Notes: generated from the letters alone by a model not told the origin. DNA of 64,000 nt from Tepidaquicella sp964564635 (GCA_964564635.1 CAZMAR010000001.1:744001-808000), one strand, 5' to 3'; positions 1 through 9,088 are shown, counted from the stretch's first letter. Numbers and translations: made by a program.

Positions 1-1
1 T

Positions 2-679
2 GTTACAAACAAAACAAAAATGGTTATTCTAAATACACCACATAACCCAACCGGTGGTGTATTAACAAAAGATGATATATTAAAAATTGCTGAAGTTATT
101 AGAAATAAAGATATATGGGTTTTAAGTGACGAAATATATAGTAGATTAATTTTTGAAGGCGAACACTTCAGTATAGCATCAGTTGAAGGTTTCAAGGATA
201 GAACAATCATTCTGGATGGATATTCAAAATACTATGCTATGACCGGCTGGCGTGCAGGCTTTGGGGTAATGAATAAAGAAATAGCACCTCATATAGCGAA
301 ACTTGTCACAAACAGCGTATCCTGTACAAATACTTTTGTTCAAAAAGCATGTATTGAAGCACTAACAGGACCACAGGATTCAGTTGATAAAATGAGAGAA
401 GAATTCAGAGCAAGAAGAGAAATAATTGTAGAGGGACTTAACTCAATTCCAGGATTTTCCTGCATTATGCCACACGGAGCATTCTATGCATTCCCAAACA
501 TAACAAAAACAGGTTATAAATCAAAAGACTTGCAAGATCACTTGCTATATCAAGCTGGTGTTGCTTCTCTTGCTGGAACATCTTTTGGCGCTTATGGTGA
601 AGGATATTTAAGATTTTCATATGCTAACTCGAGAGAAAATATTAAAGAAGCAATAAAGAGAATTAAAGAAGTTTTATAA
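2..679 (+). CDS. Class I/II aminotransferase, 5'-truncated by the window edge
   Basis: PLP-dependent aminotransferase of the aspartate aminotransferase fold. The frame is open from base 2 with no stop, so the true start lies before the window and only the C-terminal part (about 225 residues) is visible. Seen: NTPHNPTGG (cofactor and substrate loop), SDEIYSRLIF (the Asp/Tyr that contact the PLP ring) and DGYSKYYAMTGWRAGF, where the Lys of SKYYAMTGWR is the PLP Schiff-base residue. RFSYANSRENI near the C-terminus carries the Arg that binds the substrate carboxylate. The substrate could be aspartate or another amino acid; the visible part does not decide. nadB, which oxidises aspartate, follows 240 bases downstream, but no functional link is shown. 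Confidence 0.93.
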   Translation, partial: VTNKTKMVILNTPHNPTGGVLTKDDILKIAEVIRNKDIWVLSDEIYSRLIFEGEHFSIASVEGFKDRTIILDGYSKYYAMTGWRAGFGVMNKEIAPHIAKLVTNSVSCTNTFVQKACIEALTGPQDSVDKMREEFRARREIIVEGLNSIPGFSCIMPHGAFYAFPNITKTGYKSKDLQDHLLYQAGVASLAGTSFGAYGEGYLRFSYANSRENIKEAIKRIKEVL

Positions 680-723
680 AGAGCAGAGCCATTTTGTAAA
701 TCTGTTTTTTCAACGAATGCTGT

Positions 724-816
724 ACTCATAAAATTCTTTAGATGCAATATATGTAATGAGTTTTAGCCCCGGCTTTTTGAAAGAGAAATAAAACAAACTC
801 TGTAAATCCCGGGGCT
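724..816 (+). promoter_or_regulatory. Two tandem inverted repeats upstream of nadB
   Basis: The 240-base gap before nadB holds two dyads. ACTCAT (724-729) pairs with ATGAGT (756-761), and the GC-rich AGCCCCGG (765-772) pairs perfectly with CCGGGGCT (809-816). Inside the second loop AGAG and CTCT could extend the fold. No T-run follows the second dyad, so it is not a standard intrinsic terminator. It may be a structured 5' UTR, an operator, or a factor-dependent end of the aminotransferase transcript. Confidence 0.4.
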
Positions 817-919
817 TCAATTTGTTTGAGAAAAACTTGATAGAGAAAAACATTGTTTATTTAAATTAAAATTTATATATAAAAAAGTATAAATATTTAA
901 ACAAGAAAATTTATAATTA

Positions 920-2569
920 ATGAAAACAGATTTCTTAATAATAGGTAGTGGTATTGCTGGTTTATCCCTGGGACTAAGATTGAGTAAATTTGGAAAAGTG
1001 ATTATAATCACAAAGAAAAAAAAAGCTGAATCAAATACAAACTATGCACAGGGTGGAATAGCATCTGTACTTGATAAAGAAGATAACTTTGACTTACATA
1101 TAAAAGATACTCTGGAATGCGGAGCAGGGCTTTGTAATTTAAAAGCAGTAGAAACTATAGTAAAAGAAGGTCCCTCAAGTATATATGAATTACTTGCTCT
1201 CGGAGTAAAATTCACAAAAGATGAATATGGGAATTTAAAACTTGGTAGAGAAGGTGGGCATTCAAAGAATCGTATTGTACATGCAAGAGACCTGACAGGT
1301 AAAGAAATAGAGAGAGTGTTACTAAATAAAGTTTCAAAAAATTCAAATATAAAAGTACTTGAATACCATTTTGCTATTGAATTATTAACAATAAGAAATA
1401 TAAAACCTGAATTCAGAAAATACTATAAGGATAAACATACATGCTATGGTGCATATACATTAAATGCAAAGACAGGGAAAGTAGAAAAAATAGTAGCAAG
1501 AAAAACTATAATTGCAACCGGGGGATTAGGACAGGTATATTTACATACAACAAATCCTGCAATAGCAACAGGAGATGGCTTTGCATTAGGATATAGGGCA
1601 GGCTGTGAACTTGCAAATATGGAATTTGTACAATTCCATCCAACATCATTATACCAGAAAAATGTTGATGAAGAAACGCAGGTCTTTCTAATTTCTGAAG
1701 CAGTGCGTGGGGCGGGCGCTATACTAAAAAATAAAAATGGAAAAGAGTTTATGCACAAATATGATAAGAGAAAATCCCTTGCCCCTCGTGATATAGTTGC
1801 AAGAGCAATTGACTGTGAACTGAAGAAAACAGGTGATAACTTTGTTTATCTAGATGCTACTGTTATAGGTTCAGAACGGATAAAAAAGGAATTCCCAAAT
1901 ATATATCAGCAGTGTTTAAATCGTGGTATTGATATTACCAAATCAATGATTCCTGTTGTTCCCGCAGCACATTATTCCTGTGGCGGTTTAAAAGTAAATA
2001 TCGATGGAAAAACAAATATTAAAAATCTCTATGCCTGCGGAGAAGTTGCAATGACAGGAGTACATGGTGCAAATAGACTTGCATCCAATTCATTACTTGA
2101 AGCGGTGGTATTTTCAAAGAAGATATTTGAGTCAATAAAAAATGAGTATTCTAAAAATAACTTTAAAAACAAAAAAAATAACTTGGAAAAAATTGAAAAA
2201 AATATTTTCAACTGGAGTGATAAAGGTACTGTAAATGCTGAGGAATGGATTTTGATAAAACATAATAAATTAGAGATTAAAGAAATTATGAGCGACTATG
2301 TAGGAATAGTAAGAAGTACATACAGATTAAAAAGAGCATTAAGAAGAATCAAGATGATGAAAGATGAAATAAAGGAATTCTATGACAGAACAAAAGTTAG
2401 TGTGGATTTATTAGAACTAAGAAACCTTGTAACCGTTGCTTATATAATAATAAAATCAGCAATGAAAAGAAAAGAGTCTCGTGGACTACATTATATGCTG
2501 GATTATCCTGAAAGAGATGATAAAAATTTTAAAAAAGACACAATAATATATAAAAGAATTAAGTTATAA
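920..2569 (+). CDS. nadB: L-aspartate oxidase
   Basis: FAD-dependent oxidation of L-aspartate to iminoaspartate, the first step of de novo NAD synthesis, which is condensed to quinolinate by NadA. The 549 residues match the family length (about 530-550). Seen: N-terminal Rossmann motif LIIGSGIAGLSLGLRL, the flavin-contacting stretch NYAQGGIASVL, GGHSKNRIVHARDLTGKEIE, the active-site segment FVQFHPTSLY, and ANRLASNSLLEAVVF near the FAD. The helical C-terminal domain (about 440-540) is present. ATG start; there is no clear Shine-Dalgarno sequence, as for most genes here. nadA and nadC are not in the window. The reading frame after its stop continues open into the glycosyltransferase in the same frame. 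Confidence 0.95.
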   Translation: MKTDFLIIGSGIAGLSLGLRLSKFGKVIIITKKKKAESNTNYAQGGIASVLDKEDNFDLHIKDTLECGAGLCNLKAVETIVKEGPSSIYELLALGVKFTKDEYGNLKLGREGGHSKNRIVHARDLTGKEIERVLLNKVSKNSNIKVLEYHFAIELLTIRNIKPEFRKYYKDKHTCYGAYTLNAKTGKVEKIVARKTIIATGGLGQVYLHTTNPAIATGDGFALGYRAGCELANMEFVQFHPTSLYQKNVDEETQVFLISEAVRGAGAILKNKNGKEFMHKYDKRKSLAPRDIVARAIDCELKKTGDNFVYLDATVIGSERIKKEFPNIYQQCLNRGIDITKSMIPVVPAAHYSCGGLKVNIDGKTNIKNLYACGEVAMTGVHGANRLASNSLLEAVVFSKKIFESIKNEYSKNNFKNKKNNLEKIEKNIFNWSDKGTVNAEEWILIKHNKLEIKEIMSDYVGIVRSTYRLKRALRRIKMMKDEIKEFYDRTKVSVDLLELRNLVTVAYIIIKSAMKRKESRGLHYMLDYPERDDKNFKKDTIIYKRIKL

Positions 2570-2572
2570 AAA

Positions 2573-3454
2573 ATTACAACAAATAAAGAAAATATTGAAG
2601 TATCTATTGTAATAGTTTCCTGGAACAATGAAGAGGAAATAGCGGAGTGTTTACGCTCTATATATTTGAATAAGCACAACGAAGTTCTAGGAGATATAGA
2701 AACTATAGTAGTTGATAATGCATCACTTGATAGCACTACAAAAGTGGTTGAAAGTTTTAAAGAACACTTTGATAAAAAAATTATTTTAATTAAAAATGAA
2801 GATAATCTTGGCTTTACTCGAGGGGCGCAAATTGGTTTGAAAATGGCGAAAGGGAAAAGAATTTTTCTGCAGAATCCTGATACTGAACTTGTCGAGGATT
2901 GTCTAATAAAACTCTGCAAAAAACTTGACAGCGATGATAATTATGGAATTGTTGCTCCCCAACTTGTCTTTAGAAATAAGGAAATACAGAAGTCAGTTAG
3001 GAGATTCCCTACTTATAGAGATATGTTTTTTGAAATATTTTTACTGTCAAGAATTTTTCCAAATAGCAAATTCTTTTCTCGTTGGAAAATGAATTATTTT
3101 TCTCACAATGAAGAAGCAGAAGTAGACCAACCAATGGGCGCTGCACTGATGTTCAAAAGAAGTGTACTGGAAAAAATAAATTATCTTGATATTCAATATG
3201 ATATGTTTTTCAACGACGTTGATGTATGTAAACGGGTGAAACTTAGTGGTTATAAAATTATATTCTACCCCACAGCTAAATTGATACACAGAAAAGGAAT
3301 AAGTGTGTATAAAAATCGTGCTTACATGATATCCTTATGGAATCGTGATTGCTTGAGATATTTCAAAAAATTTCACTTCAATATAATACTCTATCCAATA
3401 CTATTTACCCTTTTGCATATAACAGGATTTTTCCGCAGGTTATTTAGTAAATAG
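2573..3454 (+). CDS. Glycosyltransferase family 2 (WbbL/rhamnosyltransferase-like), no canonical start codon
   Basis: GT-A fold glycosyltransferase, probably adding a sugar in O-antigen or cell-surface polysaccharide synthesis. Seen: beta-1 VSIVIVSWNNEEEIAECLRS, the nucleotide-binding VVDNASLDST, GFTRGAQIG, the metal-site region QNPDTEL, and the acceptor-side FFNDVDVCKRVKLSGYK that is typical of WbbL-like enzymes. The C-terminus is hydrophobic and basic. The first ATG/GTG/TTG in frame is TTG at 2666, which would delete beta-1 and part of the nucleotide site. The conserved sequence begins at about 2597, in the same frame as nadB and directly after its TAA. Between 2570 and 2665 only ATT (2573, 2594, 2606) or ATA codons could start translation. 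An AUU start coupled to nadB termination, readthrough or a sequence error are the options. The start given is the first ATT. Confidence 0.8.
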   Translation: MTTNKENIEVSIVIVSWNNEEEIAECLRSIYLNKHNEVLGDIETIVVDNASLDSTTKVVESFKEHFDKKIILIKNEDNLGFTRGAQIGLKMAKGKRIFLQNPDTELVEDCLIKLCKKLDSDDNYGIVAPQLVFRNKEIQKSVRRFPTYRDMFFEIFLLSRIFPNSKFFSRWKMNYFSHNEEAEVDQPMGAALMFKRSVLEKINYLDIQYDMFFNDVDVCKRVKLSGYKIIFYPTAKLIHRKGISVYKNRAYMISLWNRDCLRYFKKFHFNIILYPILFTLLHITGFFRRLFSK

Positions 3455-3493
3455 AATATTTTATAAAATTTGATTTTTAACCTCTGAAATAAA

Positions 3494-3511
3494 TTATTGA
3501 TTATTCAATAA
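3494..3511. promoter_or_regulatory. Inverted repeat upstream of hrcA
   Basis: TTATTGA (3494-3500) and TCAATAA (3505-3511) form a perfect 7-base dyad with a 4-base spacer, about 110 bases before hrcA. It does not resemble the CIRCE operator (TTAGCACTC-N9-GAGTGCTAA), which I could not find in this gap. A second short dyad, CCCAT/ATGGG, lies near 3560-3586. An operator role is only a guess. Confidence 0.25.
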
Positions 3512-3620
3512 ATAATATCGTTAATCTTAAATTTCATCGAAATTTTTCGGGAACATTTACCCATAAAAATGAATTTCATTAATGGGCAGAATTTATTAAA
3601 TTTATATAATTAAAAGGATT

Positions 3621-4661
3621 ATGCAGGATATTTTAACCAATAGAGAAAAAGAAATATTAAAATATGTAGTTGAAAACTTTATTAAGTATGCTACCCCTAT
3701 TGGTTCCAGAATGCTTTCTAAAAAGACAAAATTGAATCTTTCTTCCGCCACAATAAGGAATATAATGAGCGACCTTGGAGAGAAAAAATTGCTGCAAACC
3801 CCACATACATCAGCAGGACGGGTACCGACTGATAAGGGTTTAAGATACTATGTTAATACATTAATGAATAAAGAAAATCTAAAAGCAAAAGAAATTGAAT
3901 TTATAAAATCTCAACTTGAAGATATAAGAAATAATATAACAGAAGAAGATTACCTTTTTAAAGAGACCTCAAAAATTTTAGGAAAAATATCCAGACAACT
4001 ATCTATAGTAACTCAACCGTTATTAAATTCCGGCATATTTGAAAAATTAGAACTGGTGCAGATTACATCAAGCAGAGTATTGGTTGTTATTAATTTAAAA
4101 TCAGGTTTTGTAAAGACTATAATAATGGAAATTGATACAGAAGTTACAAAATCAAAACTGGAGTTTATATCGGCTTTTCTTAATGAAAAATTAAGTGGAT
4201 TGACATTGAAGGAAATTCGTGAAACTTATGCAGAACGAATAGGCGATGTAAAAAACAGCGAACCTGAACTTTTTCAAATGTTTATTAACTCTATTGATAA
4301 GATTTATCACGAAGAAGAGACCGGCGGTAATGTGTATATCGGCGGAACTGGTGAAATAATAACACAACCAGAATTTGATGATCCGAAAAATTTTAAAAAT
4401 ATAATAGAGCTAACTGAGAATAAAGATTTGGTGATTCACATATTTCAAAACTTAGGTGATGATGATTCAGGAGTAAATATTTCAATTGGTCAGGAAAATG
4501 AAGATATAATATTAAAGGACTATAGTATTATATGCACTAATTATAAAATTGGTGATATAAAAGGAAAATTGGGCATAATAGGACCTCGCAGAATAAATTA
4601 CGCAAAAATGGTTTCGCTATTAGAGTATACATCAAAATTGTTTAGCGAAATCTTTTCCTGA
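3621..4661 (+). CDS. hrcA: Heat-inducible transcription repressor
   Basis: HrcA represses chaperone operons by binding CIRCE and is kept active by GroEL. The 346 residues fit the family (about 340). Seen: an N-terminal winged-helix domain (NREKEILKYVVENFI, then LSSATIRNIMSDL as recognition helix), and the conserved TPHTSAGRVPTDKGLRYYV segment that joins it to the GAF-like core. The C-terminal GPRRINYAKMVSLLEYTSK is diagnostic. Start chosen at ATG with an AAAGGA stretch about 7 bases upstream. It heads a cluster with grpE and dnaJ, a common bacterial order in which dnaK often sits between; dnaK is missing here. No CIRCE was recognised in front, so autoregulation is not shown. Confidence 0.96.
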   Translation: MQDILTNREKEILKYVVENFIKYATPIGSRMLSKKTKLNLSSATIRNIMSDLGEKKLLQTPHTSAGRVPTDKGLRYYVNTLMNKENLKAKEIEFIKSQLEDIRNNITEEDYLFKETSKILGKISRQLSIVTQPLLNSGIFEKLELVQITSSRVLVVINLKSGFVKTIIMEIDTEVTKSKLEFISAFLNEKLSGLTLKEIRETYAERIGDVKNSEPELFQMFINSIDKIYHEEETGGNVYIGGTGEIITQPEFDDPKNFKNIIELTENKDLVIHIFQNLGDDDSGVNISIGQENEDIILKDYSIICTNYKIGDIKGKLGIIGPRRINYAKMVSLLEYTSKLFSEIFS

Positions 4662-4706
4662 TATATAATCCAATAAATATAGAAAAACAAAAAAATAAAA
4701 TTAATT

Positions 4707-5324
4707 ATGGGTAAACATAATACAGGAGAAAGTCATTTAAATAAAAAAGAAGAAAAGAAGAATTTGAAAGAAAAAGAGACCAAACAAGAAGAAATAAAAG
4801 AAACAGAAAAATCAGAAGAAACTCTAAGCCAGAAAGAAGAAAAAGGGGAAATAGAATCACTAAAAGCAGAATTGTCAAAAACAAGAGAAGCACTTCTTAG
4901 AAAAGCAGCAGAATTCGAAAACTATAAAAAAAGAATAGATAACGAAATCACTAATTATATAAAGTATTCTTCTGAAAATCTTATCAAGGAACTTCTACCA
5001 GTTTTAGATGATATAGACAGATCAATAAATTCTATTGAAAAAGGCGATACAAAAGATTTTGAAACCCTTAAAGCAGGGGTTCTTTCAATTTTTAATAAGT
5101 TTAAAAAAATACTTGAAAAGGAAGGACTCAAAGAAATTGATTGCCTTGGCAAAGAATTCGATGTAAATACCTGTGATGCACTTATGCAAATCCCAAAACC
5201 CGATGTAAAACCACATACAGTGGTCGAAGTTGCAGAAAAAGGATATATGTTGAAAGATAAAATTATAAGACATGCAAAGGTAATAGTATCTTCAGATGAT
5301 AATGCAAATCAAAACCAACAATAA
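4707..5324 (+). CDS. grpE: Nucleotide exchange factor GrpE
   Basis: Cytoplasmic cochaperone that releases ADP from DnaK. It has 205 residues: the first 50 are extremely Lys/Glu-rich (disordered or coiled), followed by the long dimerising helix (ESLKAELSKTREALLRKAAE, FENYKKR), the four-helix region LIKELLPVLDDIDRSI, and the C-terminal beta-wing (KEFDVNTCDALMQIP, VVEVAEKGYMLKDKIIRHAK, VIVS), all typical. It sits 45 bases after hrcA and 3 bases before dnaJ on the same strand, so the three are almost certainly one heat-shock transcript. Confidence 0.96.
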   Translation: MGKHNTGESHLNKKEEKKNLKEKETKQEEIKETEKSEETLSQKEEKGEIESLKAELSKTREALLRKAAEFENYKKRIDNEITNYIKYSSENLIKELLPVLDDIDRSINSIEKGDTKDFETLKAGVLSIFNKFKKILEKEGLKEIDCLGKEFDVNTCDALMQIPKPDVKPHTVVEVAEKGYMLKDKIIRHAKVIVSSDDNANQNQQ

Positions 5325-5327
5325 CAG

Positions 5328-6461
5328 ATGACAACAAAGAGAGATTATTACGAAATTTTGGGTGTGAACAGAAATTCATCACTTGATGAAATAAAAAGTG
5401 CATACAGGAAATTAGCAATGAAATATCATCCTGACAAAAACCCAGGTGATAAAGAAGCAGAAGAAAAATTCAAGGAACTTGCTGAGGCATACGAAGTTCT
5501 GTCAGATCCACAAAAACGTTCTCAATACGATAGATTTGGTCATGAAGGGGTTCGTTCAACTGGATTCTATGGTTTCGGTGATATCAATGATATATTTTCG
5601 AGATTCAGTGATATTTTCGGATTTGGAGGTAGTATTTTTGATGAATTTTTTGGCTCCGGCTCTTCATCAAAAAGAAGAAGAGGCACAGGAGTTCCAGGCA
5701 CTGATTTAAAATTAACAGTCAAACTTACACTTGAAGAAATTGCTGATGGTGTTGAAAAGACTTTAAAAGTTAAGAGATTTAAAACCTGCCCAACCTGTAA
5801 TGGAACAGGTGCCAAATCACCATCTTCTTATGTTTCATGTTCGTATTGTAATGGAACTGGTGAAATAAGACAGGTCTCAAGATCAATCTTTGGACAGTTT
5901 ATTAATGTTACCGAGTGTAATTATTGTGAAGGAGAAGGAAAAATCATAAAAGATAAATGCAACGAATGTAACGGTTCTGGAAGAGTTAAATCTGAATCTA
6001 CAATAAAAGTAAATATACCTGCTGGTGTTGTTGAAGGAAATTACATACCATTAAGAGGACAGGGAAACGCTGGTATAAGAGGTGGTCCTGCAGGTGATTT
6101 ATTAATTTTTATTGAAGAACTTGAACACGAATATTTCAAAAGAGAAGGTGATGATATAATATACGAATTAAAATTAAGTTTTCCAGAAGCTGTAATGGGT
6201 ACGGAGGTAATAATACCAACTTTAAAAGGTAAAGCAAAATTAAAAATAGAAGCAGGGACAGAATCCGGATATATTTATAAAATGAGAGATAAAGGGATAA
6301 AGCATTTAAACGGATATGGAAGAGGTGATCAGCTGGTAAGGATAAATATTCACATACCGAAGAAAATCACTTCCAAAGAAAAAGATTTACTAATTGAATT
6401 GAATAAATCGGAAAATTTCAACCCTGATTATAAAAAGAAAACAGATAAAAAGTTTTTTTGA
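5328..6461 (+). CDS. dnaJ: Chaperone protein DnaJ (type I Hsp40)
   Basis: Delivers clients to DnaK and stimulates its ATPase. The 377 residues match the full-length type I architecture. The J domain spans about 1-70 with HPD at 34-36. A Gly/Phe-rich linker (75-120) follows. Four zinc-binding CxxCxGxG repeats are visible: CPTCNGTG (154), CSYCNGTG (171), CNYCEGEG (197) and CNECNGSG (211). The C-terminal substrate-binding beta domains follow (for example VNIPAGVVEGNYIPLRGQGN). It starts 3 bases after grpE, so translation is probably coupled. A PHP-domain gene follows 18 bases later and may share the transcript. Confidence 0.97.
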   Translation: MTTKRDYYEILGVNRNSSLDEIKSAYRKLAMKYHPDKNPGDKEAEEKFKELAEAYEVLSDPQKRSQYDRFGHEGVRSTGFYGFGDINDIFSRFSDIFGFGGSIFDEFFGSGSSSKRRRGTGVPGTDLKLTVKLTLEEIADGVEKTLKVKRFKTCPTCNGTGAKSPSSYVSCSYCNGTGEIRQVSRSIFGQFINVTECNYCEGEGKIIKDKCNECNGSGRVKSESTIKVNIPAGVVEGNYIPLRGQGNAGIRGGPAGDLLIFIEELEHEYFKREGDDIIYELKLSFPEAVMGTEVIIPTLKGKAKLKIEAGTESGYIYKMRDKGIKHLNGYGRGDQLVRINIHIPKKITSKEKDLLIELNKSENFNPDYKKKTDKKFF

Positions 6462-6479
6462 AATAGAAAATAAATTCCC

Positions 6480-7577
6480 ATGTTTGTATATAGTGGTGCA
6501 ATCCATATTCATTCCAAATACTCAGATGGTAGTTTAGAACCAGATGAGATTGGGAACATTGCTAACGAAGCAGGGCTTGATTACATTGTTTTAACAGACC
6601 ATAACACTTTAAATGCTTTACATTTTGGATATGAAAAGTTTTACGGAAAAACCTTACTCATAGTAGGAAGTGAAATTAATGATTTAGAAAATAAAAATCA
6701 TTATTTAGTTCTTGGTGTTGATAGGCTTGTAGGTACATTTAAAGATATAGGTAATAATGAATTTGGTAATGAATTACCTGCGAGTAAATATGTAAAAGAA
6801 TTGCACGACTTAGGCGCGGTAGGATTCATTGCGCATCCATTTGAGAAAAGAACACAGTTTCCACAACATCCACAGTTCCCATGGACTTGCTGGGAATCAG
6901 ATTACTTCGACGGAATAGAAATATGGAACCATATGAGTGAATGGATGGAAGGATTAACCGAAAGCAACAAATTCAATAGATTAATTCATCCATTAAAATC
7001 TGTTGTTGCACCGGATACTGAAGCAGTAAAAAAATGGGACGAATTGAATCTCCGAAGGAAAGTAAGTGCAATTGGCTCAATTGATGCACATTCACACAAG
7101 CAAAATGTACTTGGGTTTTTTACTCTTGACATATTCCCATATAAAGTATTATTCAAATCAATCAGGACAAATGTACTCCTTGATGAAAAAATTGACCCTG
7201 ACAATCAGGAATCTTTTAAAGAATCAAAACAAAATATAATAAAAGCATTAAAAGAAGGAAGGTCTTATATAGTTAATAATTATTATGGTGACGCAAAAGG
7301 ATTTAGATTTTTTGCTGAGTATAAAGGGGAATTCTACAATATTGGAGAAGATTTTCAGATTAAAGATGAAAAGAGAGATAAGGTAATTTTAAAATGCTTT
7401 GTTCCGAAACAAGCAAAAATTAAACTGATTAAGAACGGAAATTGTATACATGAAACCGAAAGCACAAGCGGAGTATGGAATTATGAGGGTCCCGGCAATT
7501 ACAGGATTGAGTGCTGGCTTGCAGATAAGGCGTGGATATTTTCGAATAATATCAGAATAACAACAAAAAATAAATAA
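6480..7577 (+). CDS. PHP-domain metal-dependent phosphoesterase
   Basis: PHP hydrolase domain at about 5-230 of 365 residues. Metal-binding motifs seen are HIHSKYSDG (His9, His11), IVLTDHN, VGSEINDLE, GFIAHPFEK and the late GSIDAHSH. PHP proteins outside DNA polymerases are usually phosphatases acting on small metabolites or nucleotides; the substrate cannot be read from the sequence. The last 110 residues form a separate beta-rich segment (KVILKCFVPKQAKIKLIKNG), similar in position to the C-terminal domain of many PHP family members. It lies between dnaJ and purF, with only 2 bases to the purF TTG start, suggesting coupled translation with purF. Confidence 0.88.
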   Translation: MFVYSGAIHIHSKYSDGSLEPDEIGNIANEAGLDYIVLTDHNTLNALHFGYEKFYGKTLLIVGSEINDLENKNHYLVLGVDRLVGTFKDIGNNEFGNELPASKYVKELHDLGAVGFIAHPFEKRTQFPQHPQFPWTCWESDYFDGIEIWNHMSEWMEGLTESNKFNRLIHPLKSVVAPDTEAVKKWDELNLRRKVSAIGSIDAHSHKQNVLGFFTLDIFPYKVLFKSIRTNVLLDEKIDPDNQESFKESKQNIIKALKEGRSYIVNNYYGDAKGFRFFAEYKGEFYNIGEDFQIKDEKRDKVILKCFVPKQAKIKLIKNGNCIHETESTSGVWNYEGPGNYRIECWLADKAWIFSNNIRITTKNK

Positions 7578-7579
7578 TA

Positions 7580-9088
7580 TTGAAACACTATAAATTAATA
7601 AACCGTAAATCTATACATTCCAATTGCGGAGTCTTTGGAATTTACAATCACCCTCAAGCAGCAATTATGGCATATTACGGATTACATGCATTACAACACC
7701 GTGGTCAGGAATCAGCGGGGATTGTAACATCAGAATATATTTCAGAGAAAAATAAATATCACTTTAATATACATAAAGACTTCGGATTAACTTTAAATAT
7801 TTTTAATGCTAAAATTCTCACAGAAATTTTAAAAGGGAGCTCAGCAATTGCCCATAATCGTTATTCTACCGCAGGTGCAAGTGATAGACGCGCAAACATT
7901 CAACCATTCAAAGTAGTTTATAAAGATGGCAATATTGCTCTTTCACATAATGGAAACCTTACAAATGCAAATACTTTAAGACTAAAACTACAAAAGGAAG
8001 GCACAATTTTTCAAACTACCTCCGACAGTGAAATTTTTCTTCACTTAATTGCAAAGAGTCACAAAAGAAATATTATTGATAAATTAAAAGAAGTATTTAA
8101 TATAATAAAAGGCTCTTTTTCTCTTTGTATCTTAACAGATGATTCTCTTATCGCAGCAAGAGACCCTTTTGGTGTTAGACCCCTTTCCTTTGGAAGATTG
8201 GGAGATTCTTATGTGTTTGCATCTGAAACCTCTTCATTTGATATAATTGATGCTGAATACATAAGAGAAGTTGAACCCGGAGAAATTATTTTAATTGATA
8301 AAGAGGTCATAGAAACAGGAAAAGAAAAATCTTTTTTCTTTGCAAAAGCCAAAGAGCATAAGCATTGCATTTTTGAATACATATACTTTTCAAGACCCGA
8401 CAGTATAATATTCAATGAAAAAGTGGATAAAGTTCGAAGAAAAATTGGGTCAAATCTTGCTGTAGAAAAACCGCCACCCGAAAAAGACGAAACTGATGAC
8501 AAGAAAATTATTGTTATGAATGTCCCAGACTCATCCAATACAGCCACAATTGGTTATGTAAGTGAAGTAATGAAAACCAGAAATGATGTTAAACTTGAAA
8601 TTGGATTAATAAGAAGTCACTATGTCGGAAGAACCTTTATTCAACCCGGTCAGGATATAAGAGAAATAAGATTAAAAACAAAATTCAGTATAATCAGAGG
8701 TGTACTTGAAGGGAGAAGAGTTATTATAGTAGATGATTCTATTGTAAGAGGAAACACATTAAAACTTTTGGTTAAATTAATCAAGAAAGCAAATCCGAAA
8801 GAAATTCATTTAAGAATAACTTCACCACCAATAATATCTCCCTGCTTCTACGGAATGGATTTCCCCTCAAGAGAAGAACTAATTGCATACAGACATAAAG
8901 GAAATGTTGAAGAAATAAGAAAAGAATTAGGAGTAGATTCCCTTGAATATTTATCTATAAATAAACTTCTTGAATCTGTCCCTTTTTCAACTAAAAAAAC
9001 CGGATACTGTACAGCATGTTTCACCTGTGATTATCCAATTCCTATTGACGATATTGATGGAAATAATAAAGAAAAATTTGAAGATTAA
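7580..9088 (+). CDS. purF: Amidophosphoribosyltransferase, Fe-S type
   Basis: Makes 5-phosphoribosylamine from PRPP and glutamine, the committed step of purine synthesis. Glutaminase (Ntn-hydrolase) domain: Cys16 in NCGVFGIY would be the nucleophile after removal of a 15-residue propeptide; HRGQESAG and RYSTAG follow. The phosphoribosyltransferase domain has VIIVDDSIVRGNT. Cys263, Cys422, Cys477 and Cys480 sit at the places of the four 4Fe-4S ligands in the Bacillus subtilis enzyme, so this is the oxygen-sensitive, propeptide-type form. At 502 residues it has normal length, with a small extra insert around 295-312 (PPPEKDETDDKK). TTG start, 2 bases after the PHP gene. The 3' end overlaps the convergent deaminase by 4 bases. 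Confidence 0.95.
   Translation: MKHYKLINRKSIHSNCGVFGIYNHPQAAIMAYYGLHALQHRGQESAGIVTSEYISEKNKYHFNIHKDFGLTLNIFNAKILTEILKGSSAIAHNRYSTAGASDRRANIQPFKVVYKDGNIALSHNGNLTNANTLRLKLQKEGTIFQTTSDSEIFLHLIAKSHKRNIIDKLKEVFNIIKGSFSLCILTDDSLIAARDPFGVRPLSFGRLGDSYVFASETSSFDIIDAEYIREVEPGEIILIDKEVIETGKEKSFFFAKAKEHKHCIFEYIYFSRPDSIIFNEKVDKVRRKIGSNLAVEKPPPEKDETDDKKIIVMNVPDSSNTATIGYVSEVMKTRNDVKLEIGLIRSHYVGRTFIQPGQDIREIRLKTKFSIIRGVLEGRRVIIVDDSIVRGNTLKLLVKLIKKANPKEIHLRITSPPIISPCFYGMDFPSREELIAYRHKGNVEEIRKELGVDSLEYLSINKLLESVPFSTKKTGYCTACFTCDYPIPIDDIDGNNKEKFED

Noticed and set aside
3455..3620. CIRCE operator for HrcA
   Set aside because: No TTAGCACTC-like arm is present; the dyads seen there are different in sequence.
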